Assembly (NCBI GenBank): GCA_000310025.1
Contig: FN648603.1
Location: forward strand, 31,867-95,866
Source of the DNA: Ectocarpus siliculosus
Taxonomy: Eukaryota; Sar; Phaeophyceae; Ectocarpales; Ectocarpaceae
DNA: 64,000 nt
Direction: 5' to 3'
Shown one piece after another: positions 9,725 through 21,028 of this stretch. Under the pieces are notes generated by a model. It worked only from the letters and a program-made list of their open reading frames with translations, was not told where the DNA came from and searched no databases. The translations under genes and the position numbers were made by a program. Within the stretch, counting starts at the first letter, position 1; the number at the start of each line of letters is the position of its first letter.

Positions 9725-12700
9725 GTGGGCGGGTGTGTGGAGTTGTGCTGTCACGGCATCTCCCACGCACTCTCCTACCCGTGCTTGTGTCGATTGGAGT
9801 GTTGTAGGCCGAAATACAAGAGTGGGTTAGGCTCTCGCGTTGTGGAGGCAAACTTGCCTGTAACAACAGAGAAGGCGGTGTTCTATTTACTAGAGTATCC
9901 CGTTCAACTTTTTTGTTTTTTGCGGCATGTGGTTGTATATTTTTCTTTGCCACTGCCGAAGAAGACCGCTGAATCTTTACGCAGTCCATCTTTTGCATTT
10001 ATCATTTTAAACCGAACGACACAGGTCGGGTCGACCTTCATCATTGTTGTTGTTGTTGTTGTCTCCACATTAAAAACCTTCATATGTCCGTACTGATCCA
10101 ACACTTGACGCGGTCGATTCCCGTGGTCACAGGCTAACTTACCCTAAAAAGGTACGATCAAACAAACTGACCCCGAGGGGTCCGCAAGTAGATAGAAATC
10201 AACGACAGATATTCTGGAGTCTTCCGCTCCCTCTGCGCGCTATGCAAGGTAACAACTGAGACTAGGAGTCAGCATCACGGGCCAGAGAGAAAGAGGTACA
10301 CCCCCTTGGTTCAACCTTGGTGCTTCACACGCAAGCAGAGACAAGGATCTTCGTACCATCCTCGTCGGCCTTCTCCGTCGTTGTGTACATAATGTATACC
10401 TCGATTTTTCGACTTTTCGATCCAATAGACAAGACTACGGACTGACATGTATGTCCCTTTCACCCCCGACGGGACCGCGCGCTCGTCGAGTGCCGAGATT
10501 CTTCACCACTTCCTTGCCTCTCCCAACACCGTCCCTTCTTCCCGCCCCTACAATCCTCTCCCCTTCTTCTTCTTCTTTCCGTCCTCCCGGACACTCACCA
10601 CCATCCGTCCTGGATGTTGGCCCACAGCCCCATTGGGGGGCGGGGGGCCAATCCTTAACCTTAGTATATATACTCACAGGATGGTCGTCGTGACGTGATA
10701 CATTTCTTGTTATTAGTATGGAAAAAAAACAAAGATGGCTCGATTTTATGTATTTCTACAGCAGTATGGACCAGACTCCGGCTGTACATAGAAGTCGTAC
10801 GAGTGTCGACTTAGTTGTGCTGTCACAGCATCGTCCACGCACTTCTGCCAGTGCTGGTTAGTTTATTGGAGTCCTGTAGGTCGAGATACAGCAGTGGGAT
10901 TCTCGAGGTGTGGAGGCAAAAAAGTGAAGCAGAGCAAAAAATTGCATGCGTAGCTCGATAACTGCTGTGTTTTTGCGACAGCAGTATGGACTAGACGCCG
11001 AACGACGTCCGCGTACTACGGCAACGACCTAACTGGATGGGATACTTCCTGGCACGGCGAACCATAGTACCATGCGATGTAATCATCCGTTCGTGTGTCG
11101 TGCGGCTGCCACATGTGTCGACGACAGGTACACGTAGAGCTCTCGCCATGTTGCCGTTACCGCGCAGGAGGACCCCTCGGAGATCTTCCACATGGTGCTA
11201 CAACGACAGCAGTACAACTGTACATCGATGTCGTAGGAGAGTGGAGTTGTGCTGTCACGGCATCTTCCATGCACTCTCTTACCGGTGCTTGCGTCGATTG
11301 GAGTCTTGTAGGCCGAAATTCAAGTTGGTTATGGAAGCAAACCTGCCTGCAACATCAGAGAAGGCGGTATTCTATTTACTACAGTATCCCGCTCAACTAG
11401 TTTTCTTTTTTGCGGCATGTGGTTGCATATTTCTTTGCCACTGCCGATAAAGACCGCTGGATCTTTAAGCAGTCCATCTTTCGCATTTAAACCGAACGAT
11501 GCAGGACGGGTCTACCTTCATCATTGTTGTTGTTGTTGTTGTCTTCCCAATACAAACCGTTCCGATCTCTCTCTATCCAGTACCTTCATATGTCCATACT
11601 GATCCAACACTTGACGCGGTCGATTCCCGTGGTCACAGGCTAACTTACTCTAAAAAGGTACGCTCAAACAAACTGGCCCCGAGGGGTTGTTGTTGTTGTT
11701 GTCTTCACATTAAAAACCGTTCCGATCTCTCTCTACCCAGTACCTTCGTATGTCCGTACTGATCCAACACTCGACGCGGTCGATTCCTGTGGTCACAGGT
11801 TAACTTACCCTGAAAAGGTACACTCAAATAAACTGGCCCCGAGGGGTCCGCAAGTCAATAGAAATCAACGACAGATATTCTGGAATCCCCCATCCCTCTG
11901 CGCGCTATGCGAGGTATCAACTGAGACTAGGAGTCACTATCATGGGCCGGAGAGAAAGAAGTACACCCCCTTGGTTCAATCGTGGGATTTCACAACGCAA
12001 GCAGAGACAAGGTCATCTGGCACAGGTCCGCGAGTCATTAGAAATCACCCACAGATATTCTGGAGTCCTCCGCTCCCTCTGCGCGCTATGCGAGGTAACA
12101 ACTGAAACTAGGAGTCAGTATCACGGGCCAAGAGAAAGAGGTACACCCCCTTCGTTCAATCTTGGTGCTTCACACGCAAGCAGAGACAAGGCCATTTGAC
12201 ACAGAAAAAGAGAGAAAAAAGAGCGAAAAAGAGAAAAAAGAGAAAAAGAGAAAAAATAAAAGGAAACAGGAAGAAAAGATAATCGTTCCACGACGCAAAC
12301 GTCGGCGTCTCCGTTTTCTTTTTTCTTCCCTTCGCACTCCTTCCTTGCGGCGGTTTTTACACCGACTTCGAACGTGGGGTGCAAATTTCTCTCTTCGTAC
12401 CTTCCTCGTCGGCCTTCTCCATCGTTATGTACATAATGTATACCTCGATTCCGGCTTTTCCATTCCGGTAGACAAGACTACGGACTGACATGTCCTTTTC
12501 ACCCCCGACGGGACCGCGCGCTCGTTGAGTGCCGAAATTCTTCACCACTTCCTTGCCTCTCCCAACACCATCCCTTCTTCCCGCCCCTACAAATCCTCTC
12601 TCCGTAGCAAGCTCATAGAGAGATCCGGACAACCCTTCTTCTTCCTCTTCCTTCCTTCCGGACACTCACCACCATCCGTCCTGGATGTTGGCCCCCAGCC

Positions 12701-12745
12701 CCATTGGGGGGCGGGGGGTCAATCCTTAACCCTAGTTTACTACAC
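9725..12745 (+). repeat. R-unit array: partial copy then full copy of a ~2 kb repeat
   Basis: A partial unit (9725 to about 10680) runs into a full unit (about 10668-12745). Landmarks in order are ttgtgctgtcacggcatc, gattggagt.ttgtaggccga, agagaaggcggt, a TGT microsatellite, tgatccaacac.tgacgcggt, cgatttttcg..ttttcgat, gaccgcgcgctcgt and ccattggggggcgggggg. The full copy has extra internal duplications of the tgatccaacac segment near 11598, 11760 and 12000. Related frames are broken by indels between copies, so I do not call a protein. The unit recurs at 16720-22240. A promoter-proximal or LTR-like mobile origin is possible but unproven. Confidence 0.7.
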
Positions 12746-15038
12746 TGCATTCATGTGGCTGCATGCATCTGGTAGCTGTTGACTATGAGGAGAAGTTCTC
12801 TACCGGGAGATACACACATACACGTATCGATGCTGGGTGTGCTTCAGGAAAAACGCGAGGAGGAGAAGGACGACCCTACCGGCCGAGAGGATATAGCTTG
12901 AACAATTGAACTACTTTCAAGTTCGACGGCTGAGCGCATACGAATATTCATTCATTCAAGCGCGCAAGTCTGAGTTACTTGCACTGTGAAACACAGAACA
13001 TCAACCAACTATGAATGTCTCCTTATTCCGAGTATAACGGAATTTTATTTATGTCTCCTTATTCCGAGTATAACGGAATTTCATTTACGACGCGACATAG
13101 CGCCGTTGACAATATTAGAACTAGTCAAGCTGACTACCTGATGCTGAAGCTACGGTAGTGCCCAATGTTCCAATACCAGGCGATGTGTCATTGAAATATA
13201 TTGGCTTGCGGACCCTTCGGGTCCTTCCTTCTTAAAGTATACCTTTCGAGATAAATGTTAGCCTGTGACCACGGGAATAGCTCGGTCGATCGAGTGTTCG
13301 ATCAGTACGGACCGATGAAGGTACTAGGTAGAGAGATCAGAACGAACGTTTTTTAAGTGGAGACAACAAAACGACAACATTCAACGTGTCGGAAATATGT
13401 TGCCCAAGCTTTCCTCGCAGGCCACCAAAGTTCCAGCAAACGGTTCATCGTGCTTGGATATAGACCACCAAAGTTGGGGTAGATGGTTGAGTGTTCTCTC
13501 TTCTCGTGGATGGATGGAGTCCACAACACGATGGAGATGAAGCACGTGTAGTGTACTGTATGTTCTTGTGTTCAGACATAATGCATGCATGGTGCGCGAA
13601 TGAAAGTGTGGGTGAACTGCTGTCCGGGACTGTAGGGGGTGGCACGTATCGTTTTTTGCGTGTTTCGAAGGAGCACGCAACCAAAACCGTGTACAATCAT
13701 CACACAATCAATTCAAAATCGAATCGTTCTCCATCCAACACTTACTGCATATGCAAATGCTTTGCAATTTCAGGCCCAGGAGAACCCAAACGTCATGGGT
13801 ATCGACTTCGTCATGCAACGTGCTGCGTGTTTGAATATATTATATGCACATAGAATACTGCGACTGTTGTAGGCAACTTACCGTTAAACCTTGAAACTGT
13901 TGGCTGCAGATTCGTCACACGCGTACTGCGTTATGCTGCCGCTGCTGGTGTGGCTTCGGCGTTTATTTAATATGTTTGCGAAGAAGGAAAGAAGGCCCGC
14001 CGAAAACAGAGTGGCTGATGATGTTACTCGACGTTGACGTTCTCCGCCGGAAGCCACCCAATCACAGCCAGCCCTGAATCCTTTTTGGAACGAACAGCCC
14101 GGCGTAGACCCTCCGGGGTGCAGGGGGAATAGCCCGATTTGGGCCGATTTGGGCGTGCTTCGCGGCGGTGTAGCGCCCTCGGCGCGTGACGGCTCAACCC
14201 CGCGACGGGCGGGCGGTGGTGGAAAGACTTTCCTGAGGACGTCCTGAAGAAGAGGCGTCCGCCAGAGCTCCGTGGCGGGCGTGCGGAAGAACCGGCGCTA
14301 ACGTCTTGGGTTGAGTGAAAGGCCGAAACCCGCCGCTGCGCTCTCACCGCTCCGGTTCTGTGCTCTCAGAGCTCGAGAGCTGAAGCAGAATTGTCTACAC
14401 GCCGAAATACGAATGACATGGCCCCCATGGGGATGAAGTAACCGAACGACGAGTCAGTATTTTGTGTGCATGAACTACTGCTGTACCTGTAAACATCCTA
14501 GAGTTAAGGAGTGGCCCCCCGACCCCCAATGGGGCGACCGGGTAACGAAAGGCGTGCTGATTGCGAGTCAATTTCTTCTTGCACTCGAAGGCGTATTTGG
14601 TTATAAGCATCGCCGCGATGGCTGTCTAGACTCGGTGCCGGTAACCTTGGTGCACGAATCCTCATTTGGCTAAAATGTTGACGTATCATATCGAGTTCAG
14701 GGTCTGAGTCGTGTGGTGTGTTATTGTTTGCATTGCGACGTCGACGTTCCGTTAAGATTCCAGCACGTCTTCGTCTGCGAGATCTTGCTAGTTCTGCGTG
14801 TTGCGCGTTATCCGGATACGGTGACGTGCTTGAACTTCTTGCCGTCGGAAGAGTTGGCACCAGCGTAAAGACGCCACACCGCGTGGATATTATTCCACTC
14901 TGACAACAACAGCAAGCAAAAAGGGTATAGTTGTGGAGAGATTTAGCGGTTGCAGTTGCGATGCAGTTTCATGTCAGGGCTTCATGCATCACCTGAACAA
15001 CATTCGGGCACATATCAGGCGGACATTCCTTGATATAA
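12746..15038. other. Repeat debris between R unit and Cys-rich ORF
   Basis: No gene is supported. A 33-base phrase (atgtctccttattccgagta...) is tandemly doubled at about 13015-13085. Positions 13203-13350 are a reversed, diverged piece of the R unit (cttgcggacccttcgggtcc, then gtgaccacggga, ending near a tagagagatc phrase). At 14497-14545 the R-unit end motif occurs in reverse (taaggagtggcccccc.. caatgggg), so this end motif flanks the region in both orientations. Minus-strand frames at 14024-14347 and 14504-14860 are Arg/Pro/Ser-rich without motifs. Confidence 0.45.
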
Positions 15039-15413
15039 TTAAAGAGAGAAATTGCTTTTACGTTTGTTGCCGCGGCTGTTGACCTGTTCGGTGGGGATCC
15101 CGAGCGAAGGAGTACCTCCCACCGGGGCGAGGCAGAGCTGGCACGGCTTGGGGTACGTTGTCGACAAGGTGAGGACGGTGCAGGATACGCTGCAACTGTC
15201 CTCGTCGCGGTTGTTGTTACGGTCGCAAGGGGCAAACTGGCCTTTACCGTCGCGCTTGTTAATGAGCTAAAGGTGACCGCCGTCGTCGCTATCGGGCCCG
15301 GGGCAAGGCCAGTTGGGGTCGTCCTTTTGTACAGGACGGCGGGACTCTCCACTACGACTCTCTGACTGGGTGGACTTACGCTTTGCTGGGGAGCGACGGG
15401 AGAGGGCGTTCAT
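15039..15413 (-). pseudogene. Cys-rich ORF interrupted by an in-frame TAG
   Basis: The frame starts at 15413 (MNALSRRSPAKRKSTQSES), is basic and Ser-rich, and reaches ...DPNWPCPGPDSDDGGHL before a TAG at 15269-15267. The same frame stays open after the stop for 75 more codons with protein-like content: QFAPCDRNNNRDEDSCSVSC, then YPKPCQLCLAPVGGTP. Its five cysteines, spaced C-x12-C-x3-C then C-x2-C, could bind zinc. Either a nonsense mutation broke the gene, or the TAG lies in an unrecognised intron (the preceding bases cctttag resemble an acceptor). The family is unknown. Confidence 0.35.
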
Positions 15414-16337
15414 ATTGTGTTGCAGCTGAAGGTCGATGTGAAGATGAGAGGGGAGGATGCCGAAAATGAGAGTGACCGGGTGGGGTCGGTGGGGCTGGAG
15501 CACGTTTTCACGCTTTAGAGACTAAATTCCGACTAACTTGGAGAGGAAATTCGGAACATTCGACGAAATGTGCACTCTTTCATTCACTCTGCACAGACTA
15601 ATTTCTGACAAACTTGCAGCAAACATTCTAACTTCCGACTAACTTCCAGGAATTATTCCATGAAACGGTGTGCTATCACGAAAATTTTATCTCTCTTGTT
15701 TAACTGTATATACTTACGATGTAGCGCAGTCTACAGCTGCACCTTCAATGCAACAACAGTACAACAACAGCAGTGTTCACAGTATTACAGAAGACATATG
15801 CCTCCAACCTTGCAGCACTTGTAGCAATTGATAATGCCGTGAGATTTTCGTGCATGTTCAAGCTCAAAACAAAGCAAGTTAAGTCTAAAGTTAGTTGTGG
15901 CGTACCACAAACAACAATCAATCTACATTTGTCCAATCTTCCTTGCTACAGCTGTAGAATATGTGCGTCTTGGAGGGTGTGTGTGGCATATACGTAGTAC
16001 GTAACCATCCGCGCGGTGACAATACACGATGCACATACAAACTCCAGTTCGCGTTGCTTACGCTAGAGAAGGCGACAGGATGCATGCATTCACTACTGTA
16101 CACGCATACCACATAGTGCGGACAGTCTGTCGATATCTATCTACAGATGAGACCATCGGTGCGGCAAAAAAAAGGTTTGTGCTAGGTGCTACATGTATGC
16201 TTATATCAAGTATGTGTCATCATTTATGAGTTGATGTTCTCCAAAATCTTGTCCAATGAGCTGCGTGATTCTTTAGAGATCACAGTCCCTTGAAGTCCCT
16301 TGTGTAGACGCCCCCGGATGCAGGAGATTTAGCCGTA
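15414..16337. other. Intergenic stretch, AT-rich, no gene seen
   Basis: No coding frame of note. The phrase gactaacttgcag/gactaacttccag and related ttccgactaactt strings recur around 15525-15650 as a loose short repeat. Otherwise I see nothing in it. Confidence 0.4.
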
Positions 16338-16605
16338 CTTCACGATGCTGTAACTCGCGACAGGGGCGCTGTGATCGTGAGAGTGGCACGCCAACGTCGG
16401 CGAAGACAGCCGAAAAAAATGTTTAAACCCCATTTACAAACAATTAAAACCGATTTACCGCACCGCAACCTATAGCTCAATGACTGAAAAAGTGGTTGCG
16501 TGCATTCGCCGTGCTGTAACTCTACTCGCCTTTGGAGGTTCGAGCTCGCGACAGGGGCGCTGTGATCCAGAGACTGACCCGCTGCAGCGGGCAACAGCCG
16601 GCGAA
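16338..16605 (+). repeat. Two tandem tRNA-like SINE candidates
   Basis: Two related segments (about 16338-16415 and 16463-16605) share gctgtaactc..., cgcgacaggggcgctgtgat and an A-rich end (gccgaaaaaaa, ggcgaaaaaag). The second contains ggttcgagctc at 16537-16547, a good match to the internal B box of tRNA promoters, and about 65 bases upstream tagctcaatga, a partial A box. The first copy lacks about 25 bases including the B box. I cannot fold a proper tRNA, so a tRNA-derived SINE is more likely than a functional tRNA. Confidence 0.35.
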
Positions 16606-16719
16606 AAAAGAAGTCCCAAGGCGACCGCGAACTGATGCACCGAATAAAAACGTCTTGCTTTTAGAGTGAAACAATGGTTGAACTCTTGCGTTTCAGGCCT
16701 CCGACATAATTGTAGTTAA

Positions 16720-17251
16720 GTCTATACTCACAGGATGGTCTTCGTGACGTGATACATTTCTTGTTACTAGTATGGGACAAAAAAATAATGATGGCTCGAC
16801 TTTTTTATTTCTACAGCAGTATGGACCAGACGCCGACTGTACATAGAAGTTGTACGAGTGTCGACTCTCGTTGTGCTGTCACGGCATCTTGCACGCACTT
16901 CTGCCAGTGCTGGTTTGTTGATTGGAGTCTGGTAGGTTCAGATACAGCAGTGGGATTCTCGGGTTGTGGAGGCAAAAATCTGCCTGAAACCACAGCAAAA
17001 AATTGCGTGCATAGCTAGATTATTACTGCTGCTGTGTTTTTGCTACAGCAGTACTGTACCAGGTATGGACTATATGCCGAACGACGTGCGCGTACTACGG
17101 TAATGACCTAACTGGATGGGATCCCTCCTGCCACGTCAAACCATAGTACGATGCGATGCAAACATCCGTTCGTGTGTCGTGCGGCTGCCATGTGTCGACG
17201 ATAGATGATACACGCAGAGCTCTCGCGACGTTGTCGTTACCGTGTAGGAGG
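16720..17251 (+). repeat. Second R unit, 5' part, up to the hAT insertion
   Basis: This segment matches 10668-11171 (actcacaggatggtc, cgtgacgtgatacatttctt, acagcagtatggaccaga, tctcgc.a.gttg.cgttacc) and ends in the 8-bp target duplicate gtaggagg at 17244-17251. It continues at 21029 on the other side of the transposon. Confidence 0.75.
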
Positions 17252-17266
17252 TAGTGTTGGATATCG
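17252..17266 (+). repeat. hAT left terminal inverted repeat
   Basis: tagtgttggatatcg directly follows the target duplicate gtaggagg. It is an exact reverse complement of 21014-21028. The TAGTG start fits the usual TAGNG/CAGNG beginning of hAT ends. Confidence 0.93.
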
Positions 17267-17801
17267 AAGCGCTGCGCGCTTCGATACGATATCGAACGCT
17301 TTCGATACGATAAATATCGCTTGGGTATAGGCGAGCGAAGCGAGCCCGGCGAGCACAGCGAGCGTAGGCGCGAAGGCGCTCGAAGCTCGCTGTGCGAGCC
17401 ACCTAGGCCCCCCCCGGCTGGCGAGGGGGCCCCGCTGGAGGCGCCGCCGGAGGCCCGAAAATTGGGGCGTTTACGCTTCATTTCCCATCAATAATGACGT
17501 AAATTGGGCCACTACTCTAGGCCACCGTTGACCCATCTTTTCTTTTGAAAATAGTGAAAGCAGAGTTTTTGGTTGAAGCAGAATGCTGCATCTAGAGAAA
17601 TGCAAATGTTGGTTTTCTTGGAGCGTTTCATTGCCAACCTGTGCCCCGATTGCCAACTACTCTGTACCTGGCGCTACGTGGCTTCCGAGCTGCTGCCAAC
17701 TAAACACTAAAAACGAAAACCTACGACCAGCTGCGGTTCTACGAGCAGCTCTAGTCTACTGCACGGCACACGGCCGACGACAAACTTCCCACAAAACCAC
17801 A

Positions 17802-20747
17802 CTATAGCAACTGGTCAAAGGACCCTGAATCCTCTTCTACCCGACGGAGAGCCTGCTGCGAAATCCCGCTGGACCACGTTAACCCGTGCGAACCGTTCAG
17901 GAAAACAAGTGCATCGACCGTGTCATCCCCAACAAGGCGGTTGCGTTTTTTCGTGACGATGTTGCCGGCCATGGAGAAGACGCGTTCAGACGCCGCCGAT
18001 GACGGAGGAATCACCAAGTACTTGACTGCCAGCCTAGCCAGAGATGGGAACGAGAATTGGTGTGGGCACCACCAACTCAGCTCATCCTTTGAGGTCTGCT
18101 CGTGCTCGGGATCAAGGCCTTGCTCAACAACAAAGCGCCGAAGCTCCAGCTCTGCAGACTGCACTCTTGCTTCAAGTGAGAGCCTCGAAGGGGAACGCGC
18201 GGCGCTGGTCCACCAGGGCCCTTGCCCCTCGATGCCATGACGGCCATCGTTCGAAAGCTGAGGCGCTGCTTCTTCGCCGGCGGCTCATCGCCGGAAAGGT
18301 CGACGGACCCGCCGCCCGCACCACCGCCCGCACCACCGCCCGCACCGCCATTATCAGCCGACGAGCTGTGGGCCGCTTTCTCGGCATCGATGTCCTGGGT
18401 GAACAGGACTTTGAGCTCCCCCACTAGAAGATCGCGCCACTGCTTCTGCTCCGCGTCCGATGGCCACTCGAGATCTTTCGTTCGGGCACTGAGCGCGGAC
18501 GCCATCTTCATCACCGCGGGGACATTTTCCCAGCGATCTTCGTGGTCGACGAGCATCGCTTTCCCAGCCACGCGGAACGGGCCTTGGGTGAACGCCGCCG
18601 ACTCCTTCTGGATGTGGTTGTTCAAGACGTTCATGATGCAGGGGACCTCCGCCAGGCCAAGGTAGTCACCCTCCATGGTCTCCACCGCCGACGCGAAAGG
18701 CTCCAACATCCTCACCATCGAAGCCGCGTTTGTCCAGTCCACGTCCTGGAGGACAATGTCCACCTTGGAGCGTTCGTTGGCGAGCTCGACGGTGTGAAGA
18801 ACGCTGCTCTTGTGCTCCAGGGACACAGTGAGCATCGACAGCCACGACCACCACCGCGCGACACAGCCTGTAGGGATCCTCGCAGGTTTTTTGGTGGGAA
18901 ACCTCAACTGATTACATTCGGGGATCAGGGGGGAGAAATACAGGAGGGGGCGGGGATCGATGAGAACCCAACAGCACGACAAGCAAACGCTTGCCTCTTT
19001 ACTCTGCACATGCGTGCGCGGCTAGCGGCAAGACTGCAGTGGTGCAGTGACGATGTGACGGTGTCAACAGCGTGCGAAAAATAATGTAAATACAAGCGTA
19101 TTTGCTCACCTTCTGCGCCTCAAAGAACGCTCCCAGCGACAGCGCAGACTTGTGCAGGTGCCCGGCAACCTTGGTGAACCTTTTGAGGGTCTCCTTCAGG
19201 CCGGGAGTGTTGACGAACTTCTGCACCGTTAGCTCAGTCTTGTGGCATCCACATCGAAGCCACTGAATCTGCGGCGCCATGTGGACAATGACGCCGTTCT
19301 TCATGTTCGCAGTCGTGTCGGTCGTCATGCTGATCACTTGGTTCTCGATCCCAAGAGCCTTCAGCATACTCGTGAGCTTCGCCCCGATGCGCACACCGGT
19401 GTGGGATCCTTCGAAGATCTCGCAGCCTGCGGTGCCGCACTTGACGGTCCACTCGCTGCGGGACGTCTCTATCCAGTGAAGAGTCAGAGAGATGAAGGAC
19501 ACCTGGGTGATTTGGCGAAATATGGCAGAACAAGAAACAATACGCACACGAAAATGAACGCATCAAAACAACGTCCCTAACTAGGCAACGTACCTCAAAT
19601 GCCACCCGAGCGTTCTCGTAGATCGTGAGTGTTCTACTGCTATTTGTCATCAACTGCTGTTTGATGTTTATTATATCGCGGGAAGCAGAAGAGTTATACT
19701 TACGTTGGTGTTGGATGTCCAAATGTCGCTAGTCGCCGCTAGGCTTTTCCTCACCAGCATGTGCTTGAGGTTCTCCACGGCGACTCTCTTCTTGTTCATC
19801 AACTCCGTCCGAAACTTCTTTCGGCCGCCGGCATCGAAGGTAGCGCTGCCAGTCGCTGTCTGCAGCACCTTCTCAAGCGCTGGATGGTCCACAACCGAAA
19901 GCGGCTGGTTGTCGAGGATCACCCAATCGAGGAGGTCCGAGGCGACCGCTTCGGTGCGGGATAGCCTGACGGTAGGAAGGTTGTTTTTCCAAAGAGCTTT
20001 GTTGGCATTTATTGTATTTATGTATGTTGTGTGATGTGTGACAAAATACAATATACACAAGTCTAATTAGCAGTAGACCACATCCTCCGTACTTTGTGAA
20101 CATTGAACGCGCTACAATACACGCTTCAACACGCAGCCTGCTGTAGCTGCTATACGGTGCCACTAATGAAACTTAGACTAATTTGAAAAGAACAGCGTAC
20201 ATCGTATGGCACACCACCAGGAGGAGGAGAAAAAATAACACAGGAACTAGGAATAGGAGTGCAAAAAGGTACCGCCACAAATACAAAACTGCACGGATTG
20301 AACCAAACTAGCAAACTAGCGACACGACCCGGGAAAGCGTGATGCTTCATTTACTCACTGGATTTTGCCATCGAGGGTCGTTTGGCCAGCGGGCACGCCG
20401 GTCGGAGACGGCTTCTTGAAACCCTGCGCGGCTGCAAGCTTCGATGCGTGCCCCTCTTTGTCCACCACATTTGGCGAGCTGTAGTGAGCTACAAGGTTCG
20501 ATGTATTGCCCTGCGGCGTCGAAACCACTTGTTCGCATACAGAACACACGGGCCGCTGTTGCGGGTCCACCAGGAATAGGCCCCCCTTCCACACGAAAGG
20601 TCGCCCTCCCGTCTTCTTCTTGCATCCTTTGAGGTCGACGACGGTGGGGCTGTCGGTGCCGGCGGCAGGGACCGCGTCATTGTTCGCGGCAGAGGCGGCC
20701 GCCCCGCCGAACGTGCTACTCATGCCACCGCAGGGCAGCAGAAACAA
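17802..20747 (-). CDS. hAT transposase with BED zinc finger (spliced)
   Basis: The enzyme cuts and pastes the surrounding element. Exon 1 (start at 20747 or 20723, donor at 20358) holds a BED finger: CSVCEQ, then GNTSNLVAHY. Exon 2 (~20015-19704) ends with the first catalytic block (AATSDIWTSNTN; D). A 63-nt exon follows (19656-19594). Exon 4 (19502-19110) carries the second catalytic block (SMTTDTTANMKN; D). Exon 5 (from 18907) has the conserved ARWWSWLSML block, then a Gly/Ala spacer and a KKQR-type nuclear signal. A likely ~60-nt intron near 18206-18140 leads to the C-terminal dimerisation region (YLVIPPSSAASERVFSMAG), stop at 17802. Most junctions agree in phase; the exon 1-2 acceptor was not resolved. 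The third catalytic residue (E) was not assigned. Confidence 0.88.
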
Positions 20748-21013
20748 GTTGTGTACTGTGTAAGGCTACTGCTGTGTGTGCGCGCGTGAGTACGATGTGT
20801 TTAGCTAGTTGTGTTCCTGCAGCGCAGACCACAAGGCAGCGCAGGCACGCCGCGGGGGTTTCGTGTGTAAGTTCTGCATACCAGGGGGTTCTGTGGGTGG
20901 TTTTATCGAATTATCGTATCGTATCGAAATATCGTATCGTATCGTAAGGCCCTAAACCCAGCGATACGATAGACGATACGATATTACGATACGATATATC
21001 GAATTTTTCGATA

Positions 21014-21028
21014 CGATATCCAACACTA
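21014..21028 (-). repeat. hAT right terminal inverted repeat
   Basis: cgatatccaacacta is the exact reverse complement of 17252-17266, immediately followed by the second copy of the target duplicate gtaggagg (21029-21036). Confidence 0.93.

Larger units (their letters stand above)
17252..21028 (-). mobile_element. Complete hAT DNA transposon, 3777 bp
   Basis: The element is bounded by perfect 15-bp inverted repeats (tagtgttggatatcg at 17252-17266 and its complement at 21014-21028) and by a perfect 8-bp direct target duplicate gtaggagg (17244-17251 and 21029-21036), the length typical of hAT insertions. The subterminal regions (17266-17330 and 20905-21013) are packed with tatcg/cgatacgata motifs, probable transposase-binding sites. 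Inside, on the minus strand, lies a spliced transposase with BED finger, catalytic blocks and dimerisation domain. The related repeat at 11150-11200 is the uninterrupted (empty) version of the target site. No internal stop was found in the joined exons, so the element looks young and perhaps autonomous. Confidence 0.93.

Noticed and set aside
9608-10096. 162-codon frame in the first R unit, with relatives at 11037-11450 and 21104-21667
   Set aside because: The similarity is at DNA level; indels change frame between copies and no frame is conserved in all three.
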